From contig VWYX01001153.1 in assembly GCA_013396525.1 (NCBI GenBank), positions 124,001-188,000 on the forward strand: 64,000 nt of DNA, in the 5' to 3' direction. Numbering within the stretch: the stretch's first letter is position 1; every line of letters begins with the position of its first letter. The translations under genes and the position numbers were made by a program. The stretch is from Chaetorhynchus papuensis (lineage: Eukaryota; Chordata; Aves; Passeriformes; Rhipiduridae). Shown piece by piece: positions 24,201 through 35,609 of the stretch. The notes under the pieces were generated by a model. The model was not told where the DNA came from. It was given only the letters and a program-made list of their open reading frames with translations, and searched no databases.

Positions 24201-27200
24201 CCTCTTCTAAGGGACTCAGTCTGAGAGACAGATACACTTCTAACTTCCTGCAGAGCTTTTCCTGCAGTGGGATCTGAGCTTGCAGTCACAGAAGTCTCCT
24301 GCAAAATGTTATTAATGGGAAGGTGATCACTGAAGTAAGAGTGTTTCTTGACTCCCAGTTCCTTGGGAATGTACAAAAAAACTGCAGCCATCAGGAAGGC
24401 TCATGGTTGCTTTTCTCTGGTTGATTTTTCCTTGCAGGCTATAATTTTCTGATCTGTGATCACATGCGGGCAGTACATCTCTACATCAGTGCCTTGAACC
24501 ATCCCTGTCCCATCGTGGGGTTCCCCTGTGCCAGTCATCAAGATTTTCTAAATGGTCATTGCCTGGACTGTGCAGAACCCTTCCTGTCCTCCTGTCCCAG
24601 AATAGGTACAGTACCAGCCTGAGAGCCTCCCGGATCAGATGACAATCCGTTCCTGATGGTGTCAGTGCAGAGCACAGGATGCAGTCTAGATTTCTCTGGC
24701 AGGATTTGCTTTGGATCTCTTTGGGAAGAGTGAGAAGCTCTTTTGTTTTCAGGCTTCTATAGATACATATAAAAGCTCATCTATTGCCCAAGGTAGAACA
24801 CTGAAATCTTGAACATTTCTGATCTTTAAACATTCCCTAGGGCCCAGACATGTGTTGAAAGACAGTTTCCAGAATCACCTGCCAGAATCAGTGGGCAATT
24901 GCTTAAAATTTGTCTTCTTTAGAGAAGCAGCTGTAAATTTTAGTTCAAGCCTGAAGTCCCACTGAGTGTTGCTGAGTCACCTCCATTTCATAAATTTCTG
25001 CCATGGTCACCCCAAAGAAGAATTCTCTGGACTGGGAGAAGGTAATAGATGCCTCTTTTAGGCTTCTGAAACTGGGCTGCGGCATGAGGAAAGGAAGTGT
25101 CCTCTGCTGCTATTTGCAGCATGGTACCAGAGGAACATAAAGAGAGGCCTTTTTTGGTATAGGTTCTCTCAGATCAGCCACCCCTTCCCCATCTCCCCAA
25201 GCCATTTTGCCAGCTAGTCAATGATGCAGGCCATGTTATGGTGGTTTCCTCATTTGACCAAGGAATCAAATTTCCCTTGTGTTTGTACCGACATTTACAT
25301 CTGCACTAAGTTTCCTGACTTGGTAGCCTTTAGTCTTGCTCATTTTACACAGATGCAACTGATAGCACAGTTTGTTATCAGAGGAATGAAAAAAAAGCCA
25401 CCAAGAGATTCTCTGGTGACGATTACCTGGGGTAGCCAGAGTAGGTTTTCTGAGGGAATGTTAACCTGTCAAACAGACACCACAAACTTGTACTTGCTCT
25501 AATTTGCAGTCATATAAAAATGGGATCTGGGGAGTCAGGCAGGGTGAAAGGAGGTGGCTGATTATATTTCCGTTCTGTCATTCATGGCTTCCCCTGCACT
25601 GACTTTATTTCCTCCCGCAGGCCTGCTGGAGCAGGCAGGTGTCAACATGAGCAGGCTGCCCCAGGAAGTGAAAGTCTTTTTAATGACCAGTCCTTCAGCC
25701 CCATTCTGTGGTAAGTAGCATGAGAGAAAAATGAGCCAGAAGGGTGTTGGCCAATGAGGCAGATCCTCAGGTAGTTACAGCATACTATCCCATCAGAATC
25801 AGCTGCTGTGGGCCACAGGGTCTGGGACACACCGCTGAAGAGCAATAACCCTGCACATCTCCTCCACAAAGCCCTTTCCAATAGATTTATTCGTGTGAGC
25901 ACAGCTCTGAACTAACACATGGTTTCAGGACTGAAGAAAAGGGGATTGAAAATGCCTGTCTGTTCACACTGGACTATACAGACATGCCCCCTGTGCCTCA
26001 CATAGCACAGAGACTCAATTCTTTCTTATGTCTGTCTAATCTTTTCTGCTGGTGGGGCCAGGGAATGAGTGCTAGAGCCCCTGCTTTGGCAGGGGTAGGT
26101 CCTATAGATAGTACCTGTCCCCACTCCCACATTCTTTGCTTCTTCCTCAGTCCACCACAGCCTGGTTGAGTTCCATTTGCAGAAGAAAAGAAACAGAGAC
26201 ACCAGGATTGAGATCAGTTTCAGCAGCAACAGCACCAAGGACACAGCAAAGATTTTTTTTTGAGTGACAGTGCATGCTTCGGGCCTGTTTTTTTCCCAGC
26301 TCCATGAGTAAGGGTGTTTATCCTAGTCCAGGAAAGGCACAACAAGAGTGTATTTCCCTGAGTGATGTACCACAGCCTTGTTTCTTGAGTCCCTCCACAT
26401 TTTCCTCAAATGCCCTGAAGAATCAGGCATGTGCTGCCATTACTCAGTAACCCTGACTGGGTCCACATCTTGCCCGAGGGCACAAAGCAGTAGGAACACC
26501 CTGGGACCCCCAGATTTTCATACTTTGTGTGGCTGCTCTGGTTCCTTTTCCACACCATAGCCTGACCTGGTGCCACCAAACTGCAATCACTGTCAGATAG
26601 TTATTAGCCCTGCTCTGGCAGACAGGGGTGGTTTACAGCAAGATAACATGCACTGGAGGCTCCAGACTGATGGACTGGGTGGCTTAGACATTTCTCTTGA
26701 TGCCCAAGAGGACAGCAGTTGCAAAGAGGAGACAAGTGCACCTCAGCATAGTCAGAAATGTGTCAGTAGCTTGCTGCTTCTGCAGTAATGCAGCAATGCT
26801 CTCACGCTCCCATTGCAGGGAAAAGCAAAGAGCAGGGGATCAAGATCCACTGAGTAGACAGAAAGATGTCTCTTGAAAGCACCACCCTCTGCCAGACTGT
26901 GTCTGAATTAAAGGATCAGACTCCACAGCTTCCACAGCTCTTGCCACAAGGGGATCTCCCCACCACAGCAAATTCCCCAGAAGTCTTCCTCACTTCTTCC
27001 TACTCCTTGCCCATTGCTGTGGACTGGGAACCACAATGCAGCTAGCACATGCTGCTGGCTGCCTCAGGAAGCAGGAAAGCAGCCTGCTAAGGAGTCCCAG
27101 CCAGCTTTCCTGGGATCAGAGTGGTTTCAGTCATGGCTCCCACAGACACCTTACTGCTAAGCCAAAATGTGGTGACCTAGAGCTGATTGTGTTGCTGCTC

Positions 27201-30200
27201 CAGTTGTGGGCACCGGGAGGTAGGGGTGAGAAATGGGGAAGGAGAAGCCACACCCTAGGGTACTCTCCAGAGTGACATAGATGCTTGGTCACAGATTTCC
27301 GGCCAGGCTCCACAATTTGTGTTTGTACTCCAGCCTGGTGGAGATCAGTCTGTTCAACTCCTCCTGGCTTGGAAGCTAAATCTGCCTTTTCCACAGATGC
27401 AGGAGGGAAGAAACAGTAATACCCAAGTCAGACCAGGACCCGTGCAGCACTTGCAGTGGCACTTGTCAGACGTAGGGTCTGGTGTGAGTCCAGCAGGAGG
27501 CATGTGAGCGCTGGAGGGAAAGGCTGCCCGGGTTGTGAGCCAGGCAGGCAATCCCGAGGCTTTGCTGTACCCTCCGGTTTTAATGAGACAGTGGAGTTAG
27601 AGCAGGGTAACCTAACCAGAGATGCCCTGCGGGGGGAACAGCAGCTGGGTTTCATTTAAATGCCTTTCTTAGAAGCACAAGGCTAAACTGAAAAATTTGC
27701 TTACAGCAATAAACCTACAGATTTGAGAGTATAAAACTGAAGTTATTCCTTTTAATTCCCACTAGTAGCAAAGGGCAAATTTCCCTGCTCTAGGCAAAGC
27801 TCAGGCTTCCAGTGCAGTCAAGCTCAGAGTATCAAATGGGCATCTAAACATAGAGCCTCACATCACAGTTCAGACACTGATCGATCAGTGACTTCTCTCA
27901 GATGATCTGACATGTATATCCTCCTGCAGTTTCCCAGAAGTGTGGAGGGACTTACTTGGGAGTGTTCAGCCAGTCTCAAACCTTCAGCAAGGGACTCACA
28001 TGGTTGTGTCTTGCCCCACATTTCCCTTCTCATCTCCTCTCCCAAATATCCATCCCAGTCTCACTCCTCCCCACATGTTGCTCAGAGTGTCCCAAGGGAC
28101 ATGTCCCCAAGCGTCAGTAGCTGACAGGGGGCTGATGAGTGAGGAGTTTGTTACACAGGATACTTCCCAGCTGCACTGCTGTGTGCTTACACATCACATG
28201 ACATCATCCCCCAGATCCAAAAAAACAAACCCCTGAAGCCAGCCAAGTCTCCTACATCCATCCAAAGGTTGTGCAGGGTTGGACCAAGTGTCAGTCCCAG
28301 GAGTGGCTCTCTTCAACACGGTTAACTGTACTGTATTCCTCTGTCCATGGACAACACGCCATAGAGAGATGGCTTCCATTTGCTGTCCTTTATTCACTTT
28401 TATAACCACAATTTTGTCATGCCTCTTATTTTTAGCAGCTTCAAGCCAGATACAGACACACAAAACCCAGCAACTACTGCTGCAGTGTAGGAGAGGCACT
28501 GGTGTGGTTTGGCTGCTGTGAGTGCTGCTGTCAGCCCATGACTGAGAGCTACTTTGGTTAGCAGAATTGTAGACTCTTTCTGACCCTTTTGTCACCTCTC
28601 CCCTTTCCCTGCCATCATGTTTCTGGTCAGTCACCCAGGTGGTTCTGGGATCGTGCCAAGTCAGCTGCACATATATCATTCTTCATAAGCACAAGGAAAT
28701 CAATGATCTCCATGCTCTAGGAGGTGCCAAGTAGACCAAGTGTAAGGCCCACTGGATGGACTCCACAGAAGGGACTTAAAATGCCTGGGCAGCACACATC
28801 TGTGGCACGTAACTGACTGGGCCCTGGTCATTGGCTAATTACCAAACCTCTGTCATTTCTCAGTTCACATTGCCTGAGCAAGAGCATAGGGACGGACCAA
28901 GGTCCCTCTATCCAAGCATCCCATCTTCAACATGATCAAAAGCAAGTAGCTAGAGAAGAATATAAAAAAAATATCTATGTAAGCATGTAGCAATACTTCC
29001 CCACAGAGTTTCCCAGTGTCTACTTACATCTCAGGGACTTTCAGAGCCAAAGATGAGATCTTTATCCCTACCAGCTTTTGTATTCCACAAACTTGTCCAG
29101 TGCCCCTCCTCTGACTTGTACAGCCATGTAAACTTTCTGGCATTCACAGCATCCCACAGCAAGGATTTTAACAGTTTGAAAGGAATGGTGCAGGGTGCAT
29201 TTTTTTGAGCCTGCCACCTCTTGGTCTTCTTTGATGAACCCTGGCTCGTGTACTGGAGGAAATGGTGAACAACTGGTCCCCATCCATGCCATTCACCATT
29301 TCATAGATGTTGACTATCTACCATCTGTGGCAAGGTGAGAAGTGTTTCAATCAATATGCAACAGTAAGAACAGTGGTTGTAATTGTGTGATGGAAGGAAG
29401 GATATTTATACAGAAATATTCCTGAACAGAGAGGTAAAACATGGAGAGACAGCTCATGCAATGTCTTGTTTTGACAGATGAGTCTTCTCACTCCATTTAT
29501 TATGTGAGGGCTTCACAATAATACTGCAGGTTCCTCCAGTGTTTCCATGGATCTGCACATGGACTGCATCTGCAGGTTCATTGAACACATCCCTCACATC
29601 TCTCATCCCTCCTTGCAGACCTAAGGACCAGGAGACAGGCAAACAGCTGCTGGCCCACCAAGTTCCCCTGTGCCAGATAAACAGTGTGACCCTGAAGTAC
29701 ATCCCCAAGAACCGTTTTTGGAGCAAGGATGAGCCATCCATTGTTGGCAAGTTCTGTGTGGCGCCGCTGCCTCTCAATAGCAGGTAAGCCACAGGATTGT
29801 TGTACAGGGATACACCGAGCCTGTGGATACAGCCTGTGGTTTGAAGCAATGCATTCTTCCTCCTATTTAGGGACAAATGTAAAGAGTTCTTTCCCATCAC
29901 CTCTGTGTCCCTATGTAACTCATTTTGTATTTGTGAAAGAGGAAAGCTACAAAGGTAGTTTTCTAGGAGTTTTCTGAAATTCTTCCCCCAGGATAAAAGT
30001 GTTGTGCCATGGAATGAACACAGCTGCAACTCACATCACCTTGAACATACTTAATGCACAAACCATGGAAAAAGCTTGTACTAACTAGAATTTATTCCTT
30101 TGTCCTTGCTTGCCCTCTCTATCTTCCCCTGTCTACAGTGGGCCCCCATCTAAAACACGACAGGTGAACATTTTTCAGGATGAGACATCAGAAGACCAAT

Positions 30201-31152
30201 AATATATTCCTGTGTCTTATACAGCAAGGTTTATAAAGCACTAAGGCTATAGACAACCATTTTGGCATTTTCTAGGCCAGACATGATAGAGTATATACCT
30301 TCAGCCATAGTTATCTTTCCTGGAGTAAAAGCAGCCAAATCCTTCTCATGCTGAGAAAGGTCTTCCCCGTAATACAATATTCTTGTCAGGAGTTTTGCAG
30401 ATCCAAGTTCTTGCAGGCAGGACAAAACAGCTGGGTCTATCCTGACACATTAAACTGTCCACATTGTTTCCGAAATGCTGGCTGAAGGCTGAAGCAAACT
30501 AGTGGATACTTCAAAGCAGGTTCAAATTCTGTTTTGGTGGACAGCACGGAGGCTGAAGCTCTAGGCAATAAAAATATATTCAGTAGGCCCAGAAATGGGA
30601 AAAAAAAGGCATTCCTACATAAATACCAGGTACTCCCTTGAGTATAAGGGCTATTCCTTACTAGCATGTTTTGCACTCCAAAGTTGGGATTGATGTGCTT
30701 TTATCATTTAAACGGGACAGCAAGGCACATTGCCTGAAAGAGGTGCTAACCTGCACCCCTGGAAGCACTGGACTTGGCTTTGATACAGATAGAAAGCTGT
30801 AGAGTTGCACAGGCTCACAGCCGTGCTCCTGTCACTATGCTGGGAGCACTCAGAGCAGCGATGGTGCTGCTTGGAGGGGTCAGGGAAAGGTGAAGGACAC
30901 AAGCCCATACACACCCTTCCAGCCAGTCCATCCCAGCCTGGGCACAGCACCCCATCCACTACACCCTTGCAAAGCAGTGCAAGGTCCAGCACTTTGCTGC
31001 TTCTGTGTTAGGATAGCAACTTCCATCTGCAAATGCCCAGCCTGACTTCTCTGTGCTCTTCCCACAGCAGGACGTTGTCATGTCTGCCCTGGAGCCTCAC
31101 CCTCCACAGCAAAACAGACGTCTCTTATGACCTGCCTACTGCTTGTGCCTAG
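15165..31152 (+). CDS. PLA1A: phosphatidylserine-specific phospholipase A1, whole gene (eleven coding exons)
   Basis: A secreted sn-1 phospholipase of the pancreatic-lipase superfamily that hydrolyses phosphatidylserine to 2-acyl-lysophosphatidylserine at the cell surface or in plasma. The product has a signal peptide (about residues 1-23). The triad is Ser166 in GVSLG, Asp190 in LDPAGP and His260 in CDHMRAVHLY, the same numbering as human PLA1A. Several N-glycosylation sequons (NCS, NSS, NVT, NMS, NST) are visible. All introns are GT-AG. Summed exons give 456 codons plus stop if exon 9 has eight T, the human length; the sequence shows nine T, which shifts frame and creates TGA at the exon 9 boundary. 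The gene is on the plus strand, tail-to-tail with POPDC2, as in human. Confidence 0.96.
16860..17061 (+). CDS. PLA1A: PLA1A coding exon 2
   Basis: The acceptor is CCTCCTGTGCAG and the donor CAG|GTGAGA. It encodes the start of the lipase domain from GNTDKL to IIIHGFR, including the sequons NCS and NSS. It enters in phase 1 and leaves in phase 2. Confidence 0.96.
17404..17473. repeat. (CTTTTT)n microsatellite followed by (CTTC)n
   Basis: About seven C-TTTTT hexamers lead into TTCC-type repeats in PLA1A intron 2. Length polymorphism is likely. Confidence 0.9.
18398..18575 (+). CDS. PLA1A: PLA1A coding exon 3
   Basis: The acceptor is GTGACTCCACAG and the donor CTG|GTAAGC, ending in phase 0. It encodes ALGTKPSWIE to ISRLL, with the conserved lipase strand NVIAVDW and a sequon NVT. 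Confidence 0.96.
19295..19403 (+). CDS. PLA1A: PLA1A coding exon 4 (nucleophile Ser166)
   Basis: The acceptor is TCACCCTGCAG and the donor ACAG|GTATCA. It contains IHIIGVSLGAHVGG, the GXSXG nucleophile elbow, with Ser at residue 166. It leaves phase 1. Confidence 0.97.
20321..20455 (-). mobile_element. CR1 3' fragment, antisense, with internal (CCA)n
   Basis: AGTCACAGAATCATATAGG, AGAAGAGACCTTGCAAGG and CTCAAAGCAGGGCTG match the reverse of the CR1 3' end. A short (CAC)n run near 20,375 interrupts it. It lies in PLA1A intron 4. Confidence 0.7.
22616..22717 (+). CDS. PLA1A: PLA1A coding exon 5 (catalytic Asp190)
   Basis: The acceptor is GATTTTGTTACAG and the donor GACA|GTAAGC. It encodes ALDPAGPKYT to EAIHTDTD. 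Asp190 lies in LDPAGP. It enters and leaves in phase 1. Intron 4 is the longest internal gap of the 5' half at 3.2 kb. Confidence 0.97.
23499..23588 (+). CDS. PLA1A: PLA1A coding exon 6
   Basis: The acceptor is CCTCCTTTCAG and the donor GGAG|GTAAGA. It encodes NFGIRIPVGHIDYFVNGG and continues to CPRFISG, which is strongly conserved with mammalian PLA1A. It leaves phase 1. Confidence 0.97.
24438..24605 (+). CDS. PLA1A: PLA1A coding exon 7 (catalytic His260 and lid region)
   Basis: The acceptor is TTTTCCTTGCAG and the donor ATAG|GTACAG. It contains LICDHMRAVHLYIS with His260, followed by the cysteine-rich segment (CPIVGFPC, CLDCAEPF, SSCPRI) characteristic of this subfamily. It leaves phase 1. 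Confidence 0.97.
25621..25710 (+). CDS. PLA1A: PLA1A coding exon 8
   Basis: The acceptor is TTCCTCCCGCAG and the donor TGTG|GTAAGT. It encodes GLLEQAGVNMSRL to TSPSAPFC, the link from the catalytic domain to the C-terminal PLAT-like domain. It leaves phase 1. Confidence 0.95.
26151..26263 (+). CDS. PLA1A: PLA1A coding exon 9, frame disturbed by a T9 run
   Basis: The acceptor is GCTTCTTCCTCAG. The frame reads VHHSLVEFHLQKK to NSTKDTAKI, collinear with human PLA1A. Nine T follow at 26,253-26,261, and the only usable donor is GA|GTGACA, which is weak. Read literally the frame ends ATT TTT TTT TGA exactly at the boundary, in phase 0. Exon 10 needs phase 2. Eight T would give phase 2 and join the two exons, with total length 456 residues. 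This is either an assembly error in a homopolymer or a real single-base insertion. Confidence 0.85.
29619..29783 (+). CDS. PLA1A: PLA1A coding exon 10
   Basis: The acceptor is CCCTCCTTGCAG and the donor GCAG|GTAAGC. It encodes PKDQETGKQL to VAPLPLNSR, including VPLCQINSV and IVGKFC, which match the C-terminal domain of human PLA1A. It enters in phase 2, which is what reveals the exon 9 problem. Confidence 0.95.
31071..31152 (+). CDS. PLA1A: PLA1A coding exon 11 (C-terminus, stop TAG)
   Basis: The frame reads TLSCLPWSLTLHSK to YDLPTACA and stops at TAG 31,150-31,152. The acceptor is a tandem CAGCAG (31,065-31,070): splicing after the first CAG would add one serine in frame. The downstream choice is used here because it gives the human length. 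Confidence 0.92.
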
Positions 31153-31508
31153 CTCTGCCTCCAGGACGCACAAAACCAGAGTGGAGTTCTAAACCTACTG
31201 CTGCTCTCTGCTACCAGAGGATACTTTCACCATAAAACTGGATGGGTTTTTTACTCCCTGCATTAGGGGCAAGACGTCAAGGAAAAGAAGCGTGTGGCAG
31301 ATTGGCAAATACAAGGTTAACGGGTTACAGCAAAACCTTCCAGTTAAAAGACTGTATTGAAACTTTTGTCTCACAGGTTCTGTACCCAGCTCTCAAAGTG
31401 AGACAGGCAAGTCACTTAATCTCAAGGTTTGGATCTGTATGAAAGAAGGAGTAGATAATATCACTGTTTTTATAGTGGGAGTATTGGCATAATTAATTAG
31501 TGTTTTAC

Positions 31509-31514
31509 ATTAAA
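31509..31514 (+). terminator. candidate PLA1A polyadenylation signal ATTAAA
   Basis: ATTAAA lies 357 bp after the PLA1A stop, and no closer AATAAA was seen. It is the common weaker hexamer. Confidence 0.45.
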
Positions 31515-33621
31515 CTGTCCTGAAATCTTCATATTGAAGGTGAGAGGTATCATTTTTCCTCAGCAAGGGGAAACAGTGTGGCCCAAGTTTGGCACAGGAA
31601 GGAGTGATTCTTAGCCAGGGCTCCAATGGGAAACTCACTAGTCCCGTCTACGAGATGCTTTCAGAGGGAGACCCTGTTGATTTCACCGTGCATCATTCCC
31701 TCTGAAGCTCACATGACGTGAAGCTGACACCAGGAGCAGCACAGTGCTCTCACATCCAATTTTGCACTGCTTTGACCATCTGCCCAGAATAGAAGGTAGT
31801 AGGAGAATGAAGCATTGTAGTGACAGGGCCACCTAACATAAATTAGTCCCAGGAACCCAGCACAGCCTTTCAGACCTGAAAAAGTAGTTGATGTCTGGGA
31901 ATAATTGGTGAAAGATTACAGTGAGACGCATGACCACAGAAACAACACACCCACACCTTTTCCACACCATGCTACATATGCAAATTAAAGAAGTGACAAG
32001 TCTTTCATCATTTCTGCCCACAAATCACATCTTCTTTTGACCATTTTCTCTGGTTCCCTGTACTGACTTCACTGAGCGATAGAAAAGTGCACCAGGAACT
32101 CCATGATCAGGAGTGAGGGACTTGCTAAAGGCATTTTTGCCATGAAGAAGTCTCAAGTCATTTGCCATGAGCTGTCACTCCTGCTCCACTAGACAGTGTC
32201 ACAGCAGGATTAGCTCCTACTTTCAGTTCACATCCAAGATTTTGGGCCCTGCCTTGTGACTGCTTGAAAGGACAGCTAACAAACACCATCTCCAACACAC
32301 ACTCAGGAGGGGGATAGAGCTCTGACAACCTGATAGAGGTCCACATTAGCTGGCACCATGATTGAAGAGTTTCCCATGAGCTTCTTATTGAATACTAGAA
32401 TATAAGCTCAGCAGATACCTGTGAAGAGCAGTGTGTAATTCAGCCCAGCCTCGTCCACTGCTTCAGGCAGGTGTATAAAGCACCTCAGCAGATGGACCCA
32501 GTTCCATTATGCATTTCAGTTCCTTTGCAGAAGAGACCCCAGCAGCTCTCGGTCAATCTGCTGAAGAAATTTCTGTGCTGTGAAGGGCAGTGGGGTCAGG
32601 CTGAAGCACCAATGTATTGACAGAGCATGGTGACAACCATCAGCAGGGTGATTCCCAGGCCTGGGGCAGCCCCATTCTCCTGCCCAGGTGTGGGAGCAAA
32701 GGTGAGTACTCCAAGGAGCTGTGTACATCACAGATCCCACATACACACCACTCCAGAGGCCCTCAGTGAGAGTGCCAGATCCCAAGGGCACAGGATTTGT
32801 CCAGCTGAGACTTGCAATACAGGCCAAGGTAGCCTCTGGGCCACAGCCCCTGTACGAGCAGGGTAGGGCAGGTGGGGCTGCCTCCACCAGCCCAGGGCTC
32901 ACACAAAGCCAGCCCCACAGGCAGAATGGCTGTGCCCCAGCACATCTGTGCCAAGAGGCACTGAAGGACACCCTTCCCTGTGCTGACAGACCGGACTGAC
33001 ACTCCTTGCTCTTTCCCTGAATTCCTTCCCTGGAGAGCTTCCTACCCGCATTGCTCAACTTGATTGCTCCAGGCTCTTCGAGACAGAGGATTCCTCCACA
33101 GGTACTTTCAATTCCCTGACTGAGGAAATGGCTGGAGAAGCTCATCAGACAAATCCTGTTGCAGCCAAACTTGGAAGAGGCCTTCCATCTCCACGCTATT
33201 TTCATTAAAGCATTGTCCTTCCTACCAATGGCTGCTCTCTTCACAGATGTTTTGTATCCATTCCTTTCTTCATTTGATATTTGTGCATCCTGAGGTCACT
33301 CCCCCTTGAGCACACAAAAAAAAGGGTTCTTGCCTACCCCTGTTCCCAGCCCCAATTTCTCCTTTTTCTTATTTCAAATGAACCAATGCAAACAACCAAC
33401 CCTTCACCAGAAGTCTTTTTTCACCAGCTTCTTTGAGAAGTTGTGCTTGTCATAAATGAGAAATCCTAACTCCTGGAAAGGTAATTTCTGGTCTTACTAG
33501 ACCAGATGCCCAGTGAGATGTGTATCATCAAACTCTCCATTGCAAGCCCTTTACCAAAGCTGCCAGGTGGCCCATTTTCCCTTGCCCTGTCCACTCTGTG
33601 CCTTGAGATCACCTCAAGTGA

Positions 33622-33675
33622 TCTCCCTCTTCAAATCCTTCCCCCCTCCCACTGTTCTCTCCCTCTTCAAATCCT
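33622..33675. repeat. short tandem duplication, 36-bp spacing
   Basis: An 18-bp word, TCTCCCTCTTCAAATCCT, occurs at 33,622-33,639 and again at 33,658-33,675, separated by a C-rich spacer. Confidence 0.9.
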
Positions 33676-34186
33676 CAAACACCAGTAGTTTCATCTCTGA
33701 GTTTAATGGGAATCATTGAATCAAAGGGAACAGAGATTCTGCAAGCAGGCTGGTATTGCTTGCAGAGATATCAGTGCACTTTGGTGACAGAGCTGCTGAC
33801 ACACCTCAGAGAGGCAGGACTAGAAAACAAACCGTGGAAGCACGCTGGGGAAGGCAGCTCTGGCGAACAACCATGGGGTAGGAGGTGCTGGAGTGTCACA
33901 CTGCAGTCTTAAGCATGTGCATCATGTGCTCCTGAGTGTAGATGTCTGCTGGCAGACATCTCTGCATGCTAAAGAGTGTCTCTCTGGTCAAAAACTTGTG
34001 TGAGCATCTGCTCCCTTGGAGGGGCTTCAGGATCAAAACAGCCTGTTGTTCCCTAGAGTTCGGGGGTCTGAGTGGGAGCCAGAGGGGCTCGTCCTTTGCA
34101 GAGAGGGTGAGAACTCTGGAGATGGTTTTCGGAGGCTGCAGAAGGAAAGTAGTGGAGGAGGGAGGAAAAGGGGACCGGGGAAGAGA

Positions 34187-34219
34187 GAGGAGGAGAGAGA
34201 GAGAGAGAGAAAGAGAGCA
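34187..34219. repeat. (GA)n microsatellite
   Basis: Alternating GA with few interruptions in a purine-rich stretch. Confidence 0.9.
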
Positions 34220-35376
34220 CACCGTTACTATCAGTACTTTAAACTTTTCCAAGACACAAACCTCATGGAGTCCACCACTACCTGTTCTTCTCCCCTCCCC
34301 TCCTAAATGAGTATGCAAAACTACATAATTCTTCAACAACTGATAAATCAGGAAATAGGGTTATGCACCCATTCTGAGACGGCAAAACCATACCCCTCCA
34401 TGTGCCTTCTGTGATATTGGTGAAACGAAGCCCACAGCTCCTTTCCTTTTGCTCTCAAAGCAGGTATAAAATGTTAACTACTAACTTAGATACCAGGTTG
34501 CAGGCCATCAAGCATCCATCCACCCATCTCACCCACAAAACAGAAAGGGGAGCCCCAAGATATAACTGTAAAAAACCAGGTAGCAACAGCTACACATCCT
34601 GCAAGCACTTGATAGCAACAAACTAGAACAAATGCAGTATCAACAGGAGAAAAAGCAGGTTGCTTTTGGTTGTTTAAATTTCCATGCAAAGAATAAAGCT
34701 TAGTTTCCTGTGGAGCACTGAGCTATACAGCAGTACACTGTTAAAGCAAGTATTGAACAGAACCTTGGAACCTGTCTCCTTTGAACAGGCAGCATCCTCC
34801 TTAGAGAAATAATGTGCTCATCAGTGGGACATCACAGTCCATCCTACTCATAAGCAGACTAGAAATGCTTTCAAGGAACTAGATGATATGAATATCTCCT
34901 GTGAGTATCTTCTTGTGTATGACCTTTGTAGCACTTTGGGCATTCAAGAGCTGCCCTCCTGCACTGTGGTGTTGCAAGATGGCTGGTGTAGTGACAGAAA
35001 AGGAAAAGGAACGTGGCCCACAGAAGCACTTCAGCATGGGGGATTTAGAGAGATGCAGGGTGATTACCCATGTTGGGAGTTACTGGGGAAGGGAGATGAG
35101 AGCACAGACCAGGGGAAAGCCCCAGGGGAGCTCCGACCTCAGGGACTTACTTTGGACAATGACACTGCAGGGAATTTCCCTGTTTATTATGGGTGCAGGA
35201 AGAAGTTATGAAAGTGCTTTACCCGAGCCATGGCAGACCTGCTCGGATTATTTGCTGAGCTGTGACAAGTGTTTGGACAGAGGGAAAATCTGCAGCCTTT
35301 CTGCATCACTATTTGTGGTGAGGCACCCAAGTCGCTGTGGAATATCATCCAGATGTGACAATTGCTGTTGTGCTGC

Positions 35377-35412
35377 AATGTGATGTGGGATGTGCTGGGA
35401 TGTGATGTGATT
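35377..35412. repeat. GATGTG-type short tandem repeat
   Basis: Irregular copies of TGTGATG/GGGATGTG over about 36 bp. Confidence 0.75.
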
Positions 35413-35603
35413 AGGACACAGAAGTGGTGAGCAAGGGTAACAGGGAAGAGCTCATCCCACCATTATGAACATACTAAAGTTTTTGATTCCTTGTCTAATT
35501 ACCTTAAAAATTAAAATACCACACTGGTTATTGTCTCCAGAATGACAGACAAGGAGATCATCCTCCTCTCCCACCTCAAATACAGCCTCTAAACATCTGG
35601 GCT

Positions 35604-35609
35604 TTTATT
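35604..35609 (-). terminator. possible distal polyadenylation signal for POPDC2 (AATAAA)
   Basis: Reverse-strand GCAATAAAAGCCC lies about 2 kb past the POPDC2 stop. I saw no nearer AATAAA or ATTAAA. Assignment to POPDC2 is tentative. Confidence 0.3.

Noticed and set aside
28194..28679. 161-codon minus-strand open frame in PLA1A intron 9, with AATAAAGGACAGC near 28,395
   Set aside because: I suspected an LTR or retrocopy, but there are no TG/CA ends, no duplication and no recognisable protein.
29454..30029. 191-codon minus-strand open frame
   Set aside because: It is antisense to PLA1A exon 10 and its flanks.
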